Below are positions 30,301 through 42,879 of a stretch of 64,000 nt of DNA, piece after piece. The first letter of the stretch is position 1. Each line of letters starts with the position of its first letter. Location of the stretch: contig CM114273.1 in NCBI GenBank assembly GCA_050084515.1, forward strand, positions 28,086,001 to 28,150,000. The letters are read 5' to 3'. The translations under genes were made by a program, and so were the position numbers. The notes beneath the pieces were generated by a model. It saw only the letters and a program-made list of their open reading frames with translations, did no database searches and was not told where the DNA came from. This DNA is from Blasia pusilla. Taxonomy: Eukaryota; Marchantiophyta; Marchantiopsida; Blasiales.

Positions 30301-32313
30301 GAAAGTCCTTCTCCGAGTCAACATCCATTAAACTTAGGTGGATATTCGTTTTGAAGTGAACACCAATCTGTCCATAATTGGGAAAAAATATTTCAAAATG
30401 CTCGAAGTACACATGAATATGAATGACGAGGTTTGGAAACCCGTTAAATTTCCCAGAGAGATTATAGGACGACCGAGGCGTCTTTTGTGAGTTTGGGCCG
30501 CCTCGGTCGTCTTTAACTCCGCAAAAGACAAGACACACAATGGTGCAAGGTATTCACATGATCCCATTTCTTCGCGGATCAAATGTGAGCCGGACTGGGG
30601 AAGTATTAAAGTTTATATTCATTCGACTGGGGAAGTCGAAGAGGTCGAGGTAATTTATCCTACGGTAATTTATCCGGATAAAAACAAAGATGCACTTCGA
30701 TAAAAACGAGTGATGGAAAACCCATCGGAAGTACAAAAGAGGGGACTCAAAGAGTCAAAACCAAGGCCACAACACGACCAGAAAAGGAAGAAGGGGGCAT
30801 TCCCCCCTAACGATTTAAACTCACCAAAGACAATATCAAGAACAACAAGAGAGCTATGACTACTACTAATGGGCCTCTACGAGGCATGCGCAAAAATCCC
30901 ATTTATTCCCAATCTGAGAGCTAAGGACAACCCATTCGAGTGGAGATGATGGGCGCGATCCGTAGAGAACGAAGTCGAACCTCTCCCCCATAGCCCCACA
31001 ATGGCCAGGGGATGAAGATGTTCAGTAGATATGTGTCTTCTTCATTCGACATTCGCCTTGGGCCAACTTGGGCTCGCAACGCCTCCCGCGTAGGATCGCG
31101 GATTACCACGACAACCACCTCACCACGTGTCATGTAGAGATCGCACGAATGAGGAATCCCGCATGGAGTAGTATCCTACATGGGATCAACATGATATCCC
31201 CGCATCGTGAGTGGCTATCCTCTCACCCCCAATCGACAGCGTGCCAAATGCACACCAAGTGGATAAAAGCGACACTCATCGGTGTGTCGAACCAACCACC
31301 GATGGTTGGGGAGGCCCAAGCGGAACCGCATTGTGGTATAGGATTAAAGTTTAGGGGCGCGCCCCTATTCCTTTCGACAAGAGCGAACACGGGCCCTAAC
31401 CTCCGAAGAGGACATAGTGCCTCTAAAAATTGCCTCAAAGTGGGCTTCCATCAAGGAGCCCCGGAGGATGGGGAGAACGGCTCTGGCCTCAAAGTACGCG
31501 ATGAGCACTTGCTTTTATTCCCGGCTGTTATCGACCGTCAAAATTACACAGGCACGTTCGCAATTGTACAGTTAACTGCTCTATTGACCTAGGTCTACGA
31601 ACGAGTTACGATTAAGAGTCCTTCGGTGTCTTCAATCACCGCGTCATATGGGTCCATACGGGACGTGTTCCAACTTCGAGGTAGGACCTCGTAGGAGGGC
31701 CAATCACATCTTTGCCATGCACGTGGACCCGTTCCATTCCATGGCTAAAATCGGACTCGGAATTCGGGAGTGGCATATATTGTTTGTTTATCCATTCAAT
31801 CCCGCCGGGAATCTGTAAGACACTTGGGGATTTCAAAGCTCACGATCCAGGGTTATGAAAATCAGGATAACGGAGAGTAAAGAACTGTAAATTAAATTTC
31901 AGACTATATGAAAGGAACAGAGGAAATTTTGGCGTGCATCTTGTGTCCTACAAGTGTGGACTTCAACGGAGGTCTTGAAATAAATGGTTTCTGAAAGCCC
32001 AGAATCAGATCTAGAAACTGTAGGTAGCAAATAGTCTGTAGTTAAGAGAGCATTGAAATTAAGTTTGGAGGTCATGTGCTCTTCCTGACCATACCACAAG
32101 AAAAATAATTCGACAAGGATTAATCTACATCAATTTGATATGCGTGGGTGGTGTAGTAACTCGTTAGCTAAATCAAAACTTCTCAGCGTTGGGAATGGCA
32201 TAAAATAACGGATGTTTCGAGAGATCTTTTCGTTTTCACTGGAAGCCTTTTGTACACTCCAGGCGACATGAGGAAGTATGGAGCACATGGAGAATAATCA
32301 AAACCCTCGAAAA
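30301..32313. other. Intergenic, repeats but no supported gene
   Basis: The stretch contains a 13-bp perfect hairpin (GACGACCGAGGCG at 30468-30480 pairing with CGCCTCGGTCGTC at 30499-30511) and the inverted copy of the 7743-7880 repeat at 30685-30815. A 174-codon plus-strand ORF (31068-31592) has low-complexity, shadow-like composition and no recognisable motif. Nothing else is supported. Confidence 0.4.
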
Positions 32314-35250
32314 TCACCATGGCTCCTTGAAAGGCTTTACAGAGTCACGTAGCATCAAGACGACGGCTGCAATGAAGGCTACGAGAACTGCCATTCGAAG
32401 TACCTCCGCGGGGAACCAATCTCGGCCACTGGGCCGCTGCTTCAGACCCTCACGTTTACCATCGGATAGTGGGGTAAAATCCATGGTTGTCACGATGTCA
32501 GTCTTGGGATTCCTGGTGTCCACTAATTCTCCGTCCTTACCGGCATAATTGAAACTGCATGCAGCTGCTGCAGGGAGCGCCGACGACTTCACCAAGTTCA
32601 CCTCCCCAGTAGTCCCGTCGTCATTCTCTGGAGCTATCGCAGGAGTCTGCATGACCTGTCCAGCATTTACATTTCTGGTTTCACTGGTATCATCCTCCTC
32701 CCTGCGAATGGTCGTCGATGTGTCTTGAGCAGTGAAGCATTCTACGACATTCTTCGTATTGGCCTCCTGCTGGACATTTGAGGACGCCAGGTCCCGATTT
32801 GCATCGTTCTCGTGAATATCAGGTGGGACCCTTGGTGTGTCTCCTTCCAATCGTGTTACCTCGTCCATGTCGTGGTTTGCGTATATCGCTGTTCGAGACA
32901 TATGCGGTAACTCGCTGTCTGTTCCTTCGAGTTGTCTCTCTGCCAAAAGCTCAGCACTCTCCGAACACAAAGTCTCCCTGAGTACATTTTTGGCTTCCTC
33001 TTCGCTTTCGTCAGAGGGAACTTTGTCCGCATGACCATTGGAAGAATCTTCGAGCATGAACTCCTTACGATCCATTGACGGCAGATCCCCGTCTGCCAGT
33101 GGAGTCGCGAAGAATTTCCCTGACTCTCTCGATGGTAAAAATGCCCCTGTCGACTCGTCTTTGAGCTACAATCACAGTCAGAAACGGATCGTACGTCAAG
33201 AAATTCAGTTCCTTACACCAGGGTTGGTTTACCGAGCAATTTATCTGACTCCTCCGTTATCTAGGATACTGTAGAGCGACGTCATCTAGTAACATGCCAT
33301 CTATTAAGGCCTGCAAATCGAACAACTACAATATTCTTATGCCAAATGTGTCTTAAAAAACTATGACTTATACTACAACCTCAAGACCTAATAACAAACC
33401 AGGTTTCATGTGTATCAAGATGTCAACCAATCGCTGCTCTTCACAAGCACAGAACTAGAGAGTTAGCAAATGTGCTGGAAGACTTCATAGAATCCACCAT
33501 TCACTAAATCTCGCGTTGGAAACAGTACAAGTGTTTGAACTAGGACCGACTGGGAAATTCTACAATCTGACATGTCCAAACATATTCTAGCTTCGGTGCT
33601 AAAACGTGGGTAGTTCCTCCGGAGGGATGAATACGAGGTCAATGAGGATACATAACCGAGAGAACTGCTATATATATATATATAAGCAAGGAACCTCAAA
33701 AACGTCCGGATATATCATGGAAATCTCTTATTTGTTGTCTGAATAACAGTCGCTTTGCTCATAATTTGGTTTCAAATTGAGAACGACTTCAAGTTAAATT
33801 CTAAATCGCACAATCTGCGAATGAATCTATCGAACTAGCTGTAGAGGAACATCCCAAGTAAAACGGTAGTCAGCATGAAGCAAACCAATTAGTATGAAGG
33901 ATTTTCTGGGATATGCGAGCTACATCTCAATCCTTGAACACGGACGAAATTTGGGGGAGACTGACCTCATTCGTAGGAGATGCGAGACCCGACGGCGACA
34001 TTGTATTTGAGTCGAACGAATCACATGAGCTAGATGCCAAGGGTGAGTTAAGAGGGTCGGACGAATGCTCGTCACACTCAGCTGGTTCTGAATTGATCCT
34101 GCGGCAAAAACTCGGACGTGAGGTTCATCGCATGGTGTTCGGCACTTTCAGGAGTAAATGCAGTGGTGACTCAGAATACATCTCACAGAAGGGAAGCGGC
34201 CTCGCCCGTGGAGTTAATTAATTCAATAAACGTACCCAAATTGCATTTATAAGGTCGAAGGATTTGGAAACTATACCTGCCATGTACCGTCTGCGCTTCT
34301 GCGTTATCGAAGGCCCTCTCGAGATGTTTGTCTTCGGATACCGCCCGATCGCTATGATCGCGAATATCCCTTAGACTGTCCTCTGCAGTATACAATTCGG
34401 CGACAGAATCTCTTGGCGTGGTGGCAGCAGATCTAGAAACTACTTGGATATCAGCAGCAAAACTTAGTCTAGGATCAGAAGCAGGTCCTCCGTCCAATTT
34501 TGAATTGTCCTCCCAAGTCACTTTCAATTTCATGGATTCTAGGTCCTCGCCTAATTTCCCTCGTCCCAAGTTTTCAAATGCACACGAAACAACCTCAGCA
34601 ATTTCATCATGGAGAGCTTTTGAGTGGATGAGCAGTTCTTTTTCACATGGTGCGTCAGACTTTGCCTCATCATTTGCAGCCTGATTAACCAACTGAGACT
34701 CACTAGATTGCGAAGATGGCTTAATTTCTTTACACTGTGAGGGGACAAAACCATCCTTATCAGTCGCTACGAGTTTGTCAGAGGGAATTTTCACCTCAGT
34801 TACGAGTAAACTAGAATCCCCAACTGTTGCACAAAGAACATCATCGGTGGACTGACTTGGTACTCCGTTGCTGTCAACAGATCCATCTTCATTATCGATA
34901 AACTCATTGGGACTCTGAAGAGAAGTGGATTTCTCTCCATTTATTGCGGCTTCCGTCATGGGGAGGCTCCCAACCGTTGCAATTTCGGTAACAGGATGAT
35001 GAGAATTCTCACCGGCTGAAACAGCGTCCTTGGACAAGGAGCTAGAGTTTCCATTCCCAGCGATTGCGTTAGTCAGTGACTCCGTGTCAGCCTTCGTGTT
35101 GGATGATTTGGATCGTCTGTTGAACACCTTGCTGGCCACCCCTATAACTACAACGGCGGCGATGCCGGCAACAAGTCCCGGTCCAGGGCCCCTGCGCTCT
35201 CTACGCTTCTCATTCCGGCCTTTCGTCCCTTGGCCATCTCGAGGATGCAT
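32314..35250 (-). CDS. Unrecognised protein, 652 residues, two membrane segments, three exons
   Basis: Exons are 34277-35250, 33966-34098 and 32314-33165, with splice sites AG|GTATAG, GCAG|GATC, GAG|GTCAGT and GTAG|CTC. The phases join exactly and give one open frame of 653 codons. The N-terminus is basic (KGRNEKRRERRGPGPG), followed by one hydrophobic segment, GLVAGIAAVVVIGVASKVF (about residues 25-43). The long middle is polar, Ser/Glu/Asp-rich and probably disordered. A second hydrophobic segment, EVLRMAVLVAFIAAVVLMLR, lies about 10 residues from the C-terminus, which ends FKEPW. This suggests a membrane protein anchored at both ends with a large acidic loop. I do not recognise a family, and the organelle cannot be judged. 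Codon phase and splice sites make the gene model solid even though the function is unknown. Confidence 0.75.
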
Positions 35251-37640
35251 GCCTGCGTATAACCTAGTTTTGAATCTACGAGACAGCTGGACAGTATGAG
35301 AATGGCCGGCGGACGGAGCGAAACCTCAAATCATTCCAGAGTCGCTGCTGGGGGAATTCAAGACAAATACCGGATCCACACTTATGCTGGCCGACACGAG
35401 GCTTCCATATTCCGTGGTTTCAAATGGAAGGTCGGCCTCCAAACCTCATTGTGCTAGTGAGTTGTGCAGCAGTGCACGAGCGCCGATCCCAATCGTATTC
35501 TACAGGTAGCCATATCCACCGATCTTGCCGACAACGTTTGCGCTTGAGAGAGGTACGTAAGCATCGACACGGGAAAATCTACACGTTACTTCTCCTACGC
35601 GACACCAAAATTCGCCAAGGGAAGTCTCCGTCTCCGTGGGCTACATGGTCGAGTAGAGAAGAGTGAGAATCGTAGACGAGGAGAGCATGCTCTCACTAGT
35701 TAATAAAGATTCAAGATGCTTAATGACTGTAGGCGGGGCGAGACAACAATAAGAAATAATGGGGATACGCGGACGAAGCCGGGTTGAGGAGAGGACACTC
35801 CTCCATTAAAGTACTGGAAAAGCGGAGAGGAAGAGATTCCATTTCATCGGTCGCAGTGGCCACCCATGGCTCCAGCAGAGCTTAGCAGACGACAGTGTCA
35901 TGCCCCGTCTCACTCCTCTCCCTTGGAACCTCCTCCAGTTCCGCCTGGATTAAGATTGGTCGTTAAGCAATGCCTCAATCACCCGTGTGCTCCGCTACCT
36001 CAACTAACCTCGTCTTCCGCGCGACCTGGTTTGAAGTTTCAAAAGTTTATTACCCGACAGCTAAGCGTCCGCTCTTCTTACCAACTATAGTTTACCACCC
36101 TGGCCATAGTCCGACCCTGCCATCCTGATATCTGCCTATCTGATACAAACAACGCACGATCACAGGTCACGGTTCTCGTCCGTAGCTGGTGCCCAGTTGA
36201 GGCTCCACACGTTGCGGATCGCGCACGGGACACTTGTCACTTGCGTTAGAACTCGCGCTGGTGCTCGTATCTACAGTAGCCTCCCGATAGAGTGGAATGG
36301 AACGAGGAAATAGCATGCCGCTCCGCCCCGCGGCTCCTTCGTGGAGTGATTGACCTTCACTCACTTGGTCCTTCCTGTCTCTTGGGGTTTCCGCGAAAAT
36401 TTCCTGGATTGTTTCGCCGCGGGAATCACCGTGCGTATGCTCGCGATGCTCCGACCCACGTGAATCCGATTCTTTGAGATAACAGGAGAGGCGCAAAAGT
36501 CTTGTGGGAAGTCCGTTTCTACCGAACTCAACAGTGGGAACAATTCGCGGCATCGTCCAGCGTACCAGGATCATGCGTAGCTAATATTAATTTGACCGGG
36601 CATTATAACCATTCCGTCCAATATCCTCGGAGTACTGAGCTGAATGGAACGCAGCGGCAGGGGTTCTTACAGAGAGCCGGGTTTCGTGGAATCACCGATG
36701 GTTTATCTTCGCTGTCAGATATTATTAGTAATGTCCATAAAGCCGCTTGAGGAAAGATCTTTCAAGAACTCTAGTGACTAGACATTCGCACGGACCTCTA
36801 CTACCTATCAGACGAGCAATAAACTAGGCATCTGTACACTTGCCGAGTAAGCCTCGGATCTAGCCACCTGCATGGTCGGTTGGCTTACACCCACAAATTC
36901 TTTCCTCCAATCATGGGGACGCAACCGCCCTGCATGCTCGACCAAAGTCGACCGACTTAAATGTCCCTTTACTATCCAACCAATGATAGGGGGCGCTTAC
37001 AAGCTTATGGCGGGTCCCGGATTTTGCTGCAAAGCCGGTATCTGAAGTAGCGGTGGGATTGATCTGGTTTGGTGTGGTGTGGAGGAACTCAAAAGCAAGT
37101 CACGCGAATTTCCTTGTCGATCTCTCATAAATACTTAGGGTTGGGCTTGGTGGAAAGGCTGTCCCTAGAATGAGTTGAATGCGCTCTCTACCTTGTACTT
37201 TCCACATTTCGAGATTGGGACGATATCGGTGGCGTAATGTTTAGTCTGATTCCTGAAGCTTCTTTGGCCACAAATTCCAGAGACTGCATCCAACAGAAGG
37301 GGCTGTTGGTGAATCCCAGATTCCCAGCTGCTCGATTGAGTATCGGACAAACGTGGTGTTCACCACTCGAGGACCGAAGAAACATACCTGCAAGCGAGCG
37401 CCTTCCCGTTAAGCCAGCGACCCAGCTGATCCAAAACAGAAAGAACAGTACTGGATGAATGCCTTAGACCTAAACGGCCAGATCATCTACACTATTGTCG
37501 GAGGATTACCTCCCGGATGATTGACACGTGGTGTCAAACATGTCCCCGCAAATTTGAAAATACTAGTTGAGAGGGGTTTAATTTCGTATTTTCCGCTTGT
37601 TATATACCGGTCAATGTCAGCATATTAAATAGTTGATTCT
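35251..37640. other. Intergenic region upstream of the two-membrane-segment gene
   Basis: This should hold the promoter and 5' UTR of the minus-strand gene ending at 35250. Several short ORFs exist on both strands, the longest a minus-strand one at 36167-36574 (135 codons, polar, no motif). None can be supported as a gene. Unrecognised exons cannot be excluded. Confidence 0.35.
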
Positions 37641-37661
37641 GATCTGTCTACTGAACAAGAG

Positions 37662-37895
37662 CTACTCCGACTGAACCTCGAAACAATAGTTGTAGACGAA
37701 CGCGCTGTAGTGGTCTTCTCCAGGATACAGACGCACAGGACGATCGGATACAGCGGGTTGGCAAAGTGGGATAAGTAGCTCGTTTGTATACATGCTCCCG
37801 GTTTTGACCAGTGCCAGGACTGATGGAGGAGTGCATAGACCGACCGACCTCACGCCAACAACTATTTGTTGGATGTTACCAGCTGCAAAAGGGAA
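37662..37895 (-). CDS. Possible terminal exon of an unrecognised gene
   Basis: A minus-strand frame, preceded by a splice-acceptor-like TTTTGCAG at about 37889, reads GNIQQIVVGVRSVGLCTPPS, then YTNELLIPLCQPAVSDRPVR and GEDHYSAFVYNYCFEVQSE before the stop. The composition is protein-like and unlike its surroundings. No upstream exon was found before the RT remnant, so it may also be the tail of a broken gene. No family is recognised. Confidence 0.25.
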   Translation of the reverse strand, partial: FPFAAGNIQQIVVGVRSVGLCTPPSVLALVKTGSMYTNELLIPLCQPAVSDRPVRLYPGEDHYSAFVYNYCFEVQSE

Positions 37896-38125
37896 AACTG
37901 CATACCCTTGGCTAGCCCCGTTTTGCCAGAGCAGAAAATAGCGACATTAAAGTGCGATTTGCATATGTCTCTTCATGACTCGGTGCGGTGTGGCACGCTT
38001 GACACCTGCTATTGTTTCTTTCCTTTGAGAAGGTTGACTGGAACTAGAATTCAAGTGCCAATACCGGTCTTCTGTTACAGTAGCACCCCAAAATAAATGC
38101 TTCTGTGGAGCCTCTTCGTGCCACG

Positions 38126-39803
38126 TCACCCAGCCAAACGTTCCACGACGTCAACAGGAGTCCCAAGTTGCAACTCGGGAGAGAATATAAAACTTAAATA
38201 GAAAATTGAATGGGAAACCATCAAGGACACAAACGAGGGGGTCATAGAGAGCCAAAAAGAACTTTGGTTTCTCTTTCTAGCATTGGCGTCTCCAACCGCC
38301 TCAGCCCGCCGCAAAAGCCCTCCAACAGGTGTCAAAAAATCGTCGGGTAAATGAATACCAGCTGGCAAGCTTGATGGAGACCAAGCCTTGCACTTTCCCA
38401 CCTTCACCGCGAGGCCAACACGTGCCAACTGTGCTGAAAAGTGCTGAAATGCAGGAACAACCAGGTCTCGAGAGCTAACAATGTGAGGGCCGAGGGGGCC
38501 CCATAAAAAGCTTGCATGAAGGGAATCAGACTCGCTATAGGACCCCCTGCGTCTCTCAGCTCCGTGAAGATAGTTGCCCCAGACACTGAGTTGAAGGCGT
38601 TCTCCACATCAACTTGGAGAACCACCCACTCAGGATGTATATTCAAACAAGCCCTCAAACCTAAGGCTACCGTCTCACAACCGGCTGGCGTGGCAACCCT
38701 GAACTGGTGCGGATTTAGATGTGACTGGAAAGCCTCACGGAATTGCAAAGCAATAGTGCAACTCACCAACCGCAAGAGCACCTCATCTATGGCGATCAGA
38801 CAGATCCCTCCATCCTCCTTCGAAAATGCCAAAAGTTGCCCCACCCCAATACCTGGGCTATTGCTGTTGGCACTCTCCCCTGAGCTAGGTGAGAGGCAAC
38901 TTGAAGCAACTCGGAAAAGCTGATAGCAAAGTCCTCGGGGGGAAAGCAATCACGAAGGTGTTCGTACATCATACCGGACAACCCTCCGTGCTATCCTAGG
39001 GGAACGCCCGAGTGCCCATACAAAGAGGGACGGGTGTAGGCATAAAGCCGTGTCATGATGGAAGTCATGTACAAAAGTTGGAATGTCAACCGCTGGACGA
39101 GGATGTAGCCTCCGGAGGGCGTTGATGGTAACAGCGGAAGGAGAAGCCATATTCATAGGGCGGAGCGCACGAGCCGCTCGCGAGTACTTCCTAGCTCGTC
39201 CAAGTGTCCTACATCATCGCAATCTGGGTGCTACAAGATTATCCGCTAGGAAACCAAGTGAAGTGCTACCTCGAGCGTATGCCACGAACTCGCTTTGCAG
39301 ATACTCCCAATCGCCTCCTCGAAAGCGCCGCAATCGGGCCACAACCTCTCTATGGCCAGCCTTCCCTCCTTGGGTATAGCGAAGGCACCATCGTGGAAAG
39401 AGAAGTAGTAGATACCATGAGAGCTCATCCATAGGATCAAGGGTGATCCTAGATAAAGGAGGAAAGTTTGGCGAAGCTCATCCCAAATGGCATGGGGGAT
39501 CCTATGAAACAACCTCGGGCAAGGAAAACGGGTCTCAAAGAGACATGTGATGCTGTCAAGGTGGGACCTCAACCACTCCCATACCTCGAGAGGGGGCGAT
39601 GATGCATGAAGCACCGGTGAGCATCCATGGTTGACTGAAGGAACCACGCATCCAAATCTATCAAAGTCATGATGTTTAGCCGCTAAGTGGTTCTGAATTC
39701 CTGAACGAGTGAGGACTTTGGGACAACAAGGGCATTTTGTATCTCGACTAGACGACCCATTGGCCCCTACATGAGGGGCCGATGCGGGTCGAGGCATGGA
39801 CAC
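38126..39803 (-). pseudogene. Non-LTR-type reverse transcriptase remnant with C2H2 zinc finger
   Basis: The 5' ORF (39246-39803) carries a zinc finger, CPCCPKVLTRSGIQNHLAAK followed by HH. Shifted frames then give SGMMYEHLRDCFPPEDFAIS, DGGICLIAIDEVLLRLVSC and WVVLQVDVENAFNSVS, the fingers and first catalytic motif (motif A Asp) of an RT group that is frequent in lycophytes, mosses and other streptophytes. Then, between FYGAPSAL and the next conserved piece (ARVGLAVKVGKCKAWSP, the thumb side), the segment that should hold the RQGDPL and A/F-x-D-D catalytic motif is missing. At least four frame breaks occur. The copy is inactive. Confidence 0.75.
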
Positions 39804-42800
39804 CGCTCACCAAGAAGAGAACATTACCCCCTCCATCAAACTCGAGAGACAACCCCCACCAGAATCCGCCCCACAACCCCCATTCGAACTAGCACTAATG
39901 GTAATCGACTCTCTTCCCGTCCACAGTAATGTTCTCCCTAGTATGAACTCTCATCTACTATTGTCACCTAGGACTTATGGCCCAACCCCTTCCCAAAACA
40001 ATGTAGAGGTAGTATGGAGGTAATAATGATATGGAAAAAGAATAGATGAAACCGAAGAAAAATAGATGGGGATAGAGGTCTACCTAAGGGTGGGATAACA
40101 GAGAAAAACATGGGTCAAACGTGAGCGAGAAACATGCGTGGCTACATGGTAAGGACATAGAGAAAAAGGGGTGGTGTGGAAGAACAACAGGAGTTGTCTT
40201 GGAAACATTCATGACATGACAACGAAACAAGACAACAAAGAGGACCCTAATACCTACATGAGAAACCCTAAAAAATCAGGAATTTAAAAAAAAAAAAAAA
40301 AAAAAAATAATTCACTATAAGACTGACGTTGCGGATCAAAACGTAGAGGAGATCGATATCTTTGTTTTGGTATAACACACGACCCCCCTCCATCCTCCAC
40401 TCCGTGGCAAACTCGATCCCCGCCGCCTCCTCCACCGTCCTCCGTTGCCTCCATAGATCTCCTCGTGAGCGAAGCCTACGAGGAGGGCATCGAACCAAAA
40501 ACTTAGGAGTGGCATCCGAGGGTGTCGTCCAGGTACAAAATACTAGTGGGCAGCTAAGGAAAGAACTAATCATGTTGCGCATAAAATCTTAATCTTGTTG
40601 CATTATAGGGGTAAATATTTTCATATTACGAGTAGAATAGAAAATATTTTCTGGTTGTATGATCGTCACATGTCACGCAAAGAGAATGTTTGCAAATCAA
40701 GAAGAAACTCTCAGATAATAATATAGATTGATGGACAGGGGTATGTGCATCCAATCACCGCTAGAACATCCAACTAAGATAGAAAATTAACACTAGCATT
40801 TGAGATGCCGCCCTCACGAGAGCATTAGTATTTTTATTTACTACTACTTACTAGGATGTATGCTTGTACCACACACCATAAAGTGGAGTGGATTCTTAAA
40901 AGGGAGGGATTCATGGAGAGCCATATCCCTTGTACCAATAGCATTCATTGTTGATTGGGATGCTCGTGTTTGCCTCGATAAGTCCCAAAATTTGCGAAAA
41001 TGTGGAATGGTTTTTGAATTTTTTTATGGAAGTCATTCCTCGTGCACCATCCTTGTTTGTGCTTGGTTTTTGAAATTGCGACCATCTTGAGACTTGTCCA
41101 TCCACATAGCCAATTCTTCATAATATCCACCAAGTCTAAAATGTGATGTAGTTCAATTTATAGAGTAATTTTATCTTGTAAGCCTCCCCGGGATTTTAAA
41201 GGCATACGCCCTTGTCTTATATGCATACAGCCTTTATTGAACAAAATCAATAAAGGATATCGATACTACCTCTATTGCCGAGGGGGATTCCTAGATCCAA
41301 GAGGGAGGGGCCAAGTATCCTCTTAAAATCACAACTCCCAAAATCGTCGGAAAGTGGAGCTCATCCTAGGTGATCGGGTTGTTCGGACCCCAAATAAACA
41401 TTCCGTCTCTCTATTTAGTACTATTTTGTGTCTTTGTGAAATATGCATTATAATATATATTTAATAAAATAAATAAATTGAAAGGAAATTTTGTATGATT
41501 GAGGATCACTCTTACAACATGAATCTGAGGGACCCTCTCTCTCTCTCCATACCCACTAGAATCTTGGACCCAGGTATTAATTTCATTTTTGTGTTTTGGC
41601 TATGTTTTAGGTTTGAGATGCAGAATCGGTACGGACTTACCTTAAAGAAGTAACCTTCACACTCTAGTTTTGGTGCGCAATTTGAGGAGATTGGTGGAGG
41701 TTTGGGGGAGAGGCTTGCTAGTTAGGGAGAGGTTGTGGACCTGAGGGGACTCACAACAAGATTGCACGGAAACGGGCAAGCCCATCTATGGGACTGCCAT
41801 GTTTGGGAAAGTGCAAACACATCCACCTGAGCCCTCCGAGCCCATAATGTGACCCAAGTTGGCCGAGCCCGCACGGGCCCGCGGATACGGACATGTCCGT
41901 GGGGGCTTAGGTACTTGCAGCCCACACCCGAGCCCGCCAAGCCCGTAACTTAGACCGCGACTGGCCGAGCCCACACCGGCTTTGTGGTCTGTGGGCTAGC
42001 ATATATCGTACAATGGTGAGGAGTCTCATTTACTTTACTGTCACCAAGCAAGATCTTAGTGATATTGTTTGCTTGATGAGTTAATTTATGTACTTACCAT
42101 GGAAATCTCATCTGGATTGAGTTACACAAAGTCTATGGTATGTGAAATTTCATAATTTCTCTCAAATCTCCCTATTCATGGTCCAAGGATTTTGAAGTAA
42201 TCATATAGAGTGGTCAAAGAGCATCTTCAAAAGAAGATAGTAACCTAGATATATTTTTGAATTTGGAAATACTATTTTAAATTGTGCGTAGAAGAAATAG
42301 CAAAGTATTCTCTTTTCTTATCCTTGATAGTGGTTGTGTTGGAGTTGCGATGGACATAGACTCTTTGTGGACCCCTTTTCATGTTAGTAGGGGGTTCTCC
42401 CATCCCCTTTTAACTCCAACTATGTATTTCTCTAATTCGTTACATGTGGCAAATCGTAAAAGTTATAGAAGATTAGAATATGAAGAAATTGAGATTGCAA
42501 AGAGTTTCTTCACGATATCACTTACTCGTGGAGTAAATTTTCCTTTAAACCCTAAGACAACTTGTTCCGAGATAATTGTACACTTTACATATAGTGCACC
42601 TGAACCCTCACCACAAGTGAAAAATCCTATTCCGGAAAACAGAGAGATCCTACAGAAGCAAAATCCCAAAAAAGGACCCACCCCATCTCGAGAAAGCGAT
42701 CGGAAGTTCAATCTCACATTGTCCAGCATGCTCTCAAAGTGTAACTTGATGATGCGCTGCTCTATGTACGGCCCAGGTTGTGCAGACGGAAGAACACCAG

Positions 42801-42879
42801 CTGATGAAGTGCCTCAGTTTCTTTGGTGCTTTTACGGCATTCATTGGAAGGGCCAGAACATGTGAGTGAAGGTATGACA
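39804..42879. other. Intergenic, one poly(A) tract
   Basis: A run of about 24 A at 40287-40308 on the plus strand could mark the 3' end of a retroposed sequence whose body would lie to its left, but no such body was recognised. A Pro/Arg-rich, GC-rich patch lies at 40380-40500. A repetitive GAGCCCGC/GCCCG patch occurs at 41815-41990. A 193-codon plus ORF at 42284-42865 runs into the 3' end of CFAP45 and has no recognisable motif. Confidence 0.35.

Noticed and set aside
31068-31592. 174-codon plus-strand ORF
   Set aside because: Composition and lack of motifs look like chance opening in GC-rich sequence. No splice or domain support.
32314-33075. The C-terminal exon of the unknown gene as a separate 253-residue gene
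   Set aside because: The open frame continues upstream of that Met to an acceptor at 33166 in the phase left by exon 2.
34183-34690. Plus-strand ORFs opposite the unknown two-membrane-segment gene
   Set aside because: The minus-strand frame joins three exons with correct phases and splice sites. The plus-strand frames are short and have shadow-like composition.
40280-40310. Poly(A) tract as the tail of the RT element at 38126-39803
   Set aside because: The RT is on the minus strand with its 5' side facing the tract, so the tract cannot be its 3' tail.
42284-42865. 193-codon plus-strand ORF next to the CFAP45 stop
   Set aside because: No motif, and its end overlaps the probable 3' UTR of CFAP45. 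It is kept only as a note in the intergenic entry.
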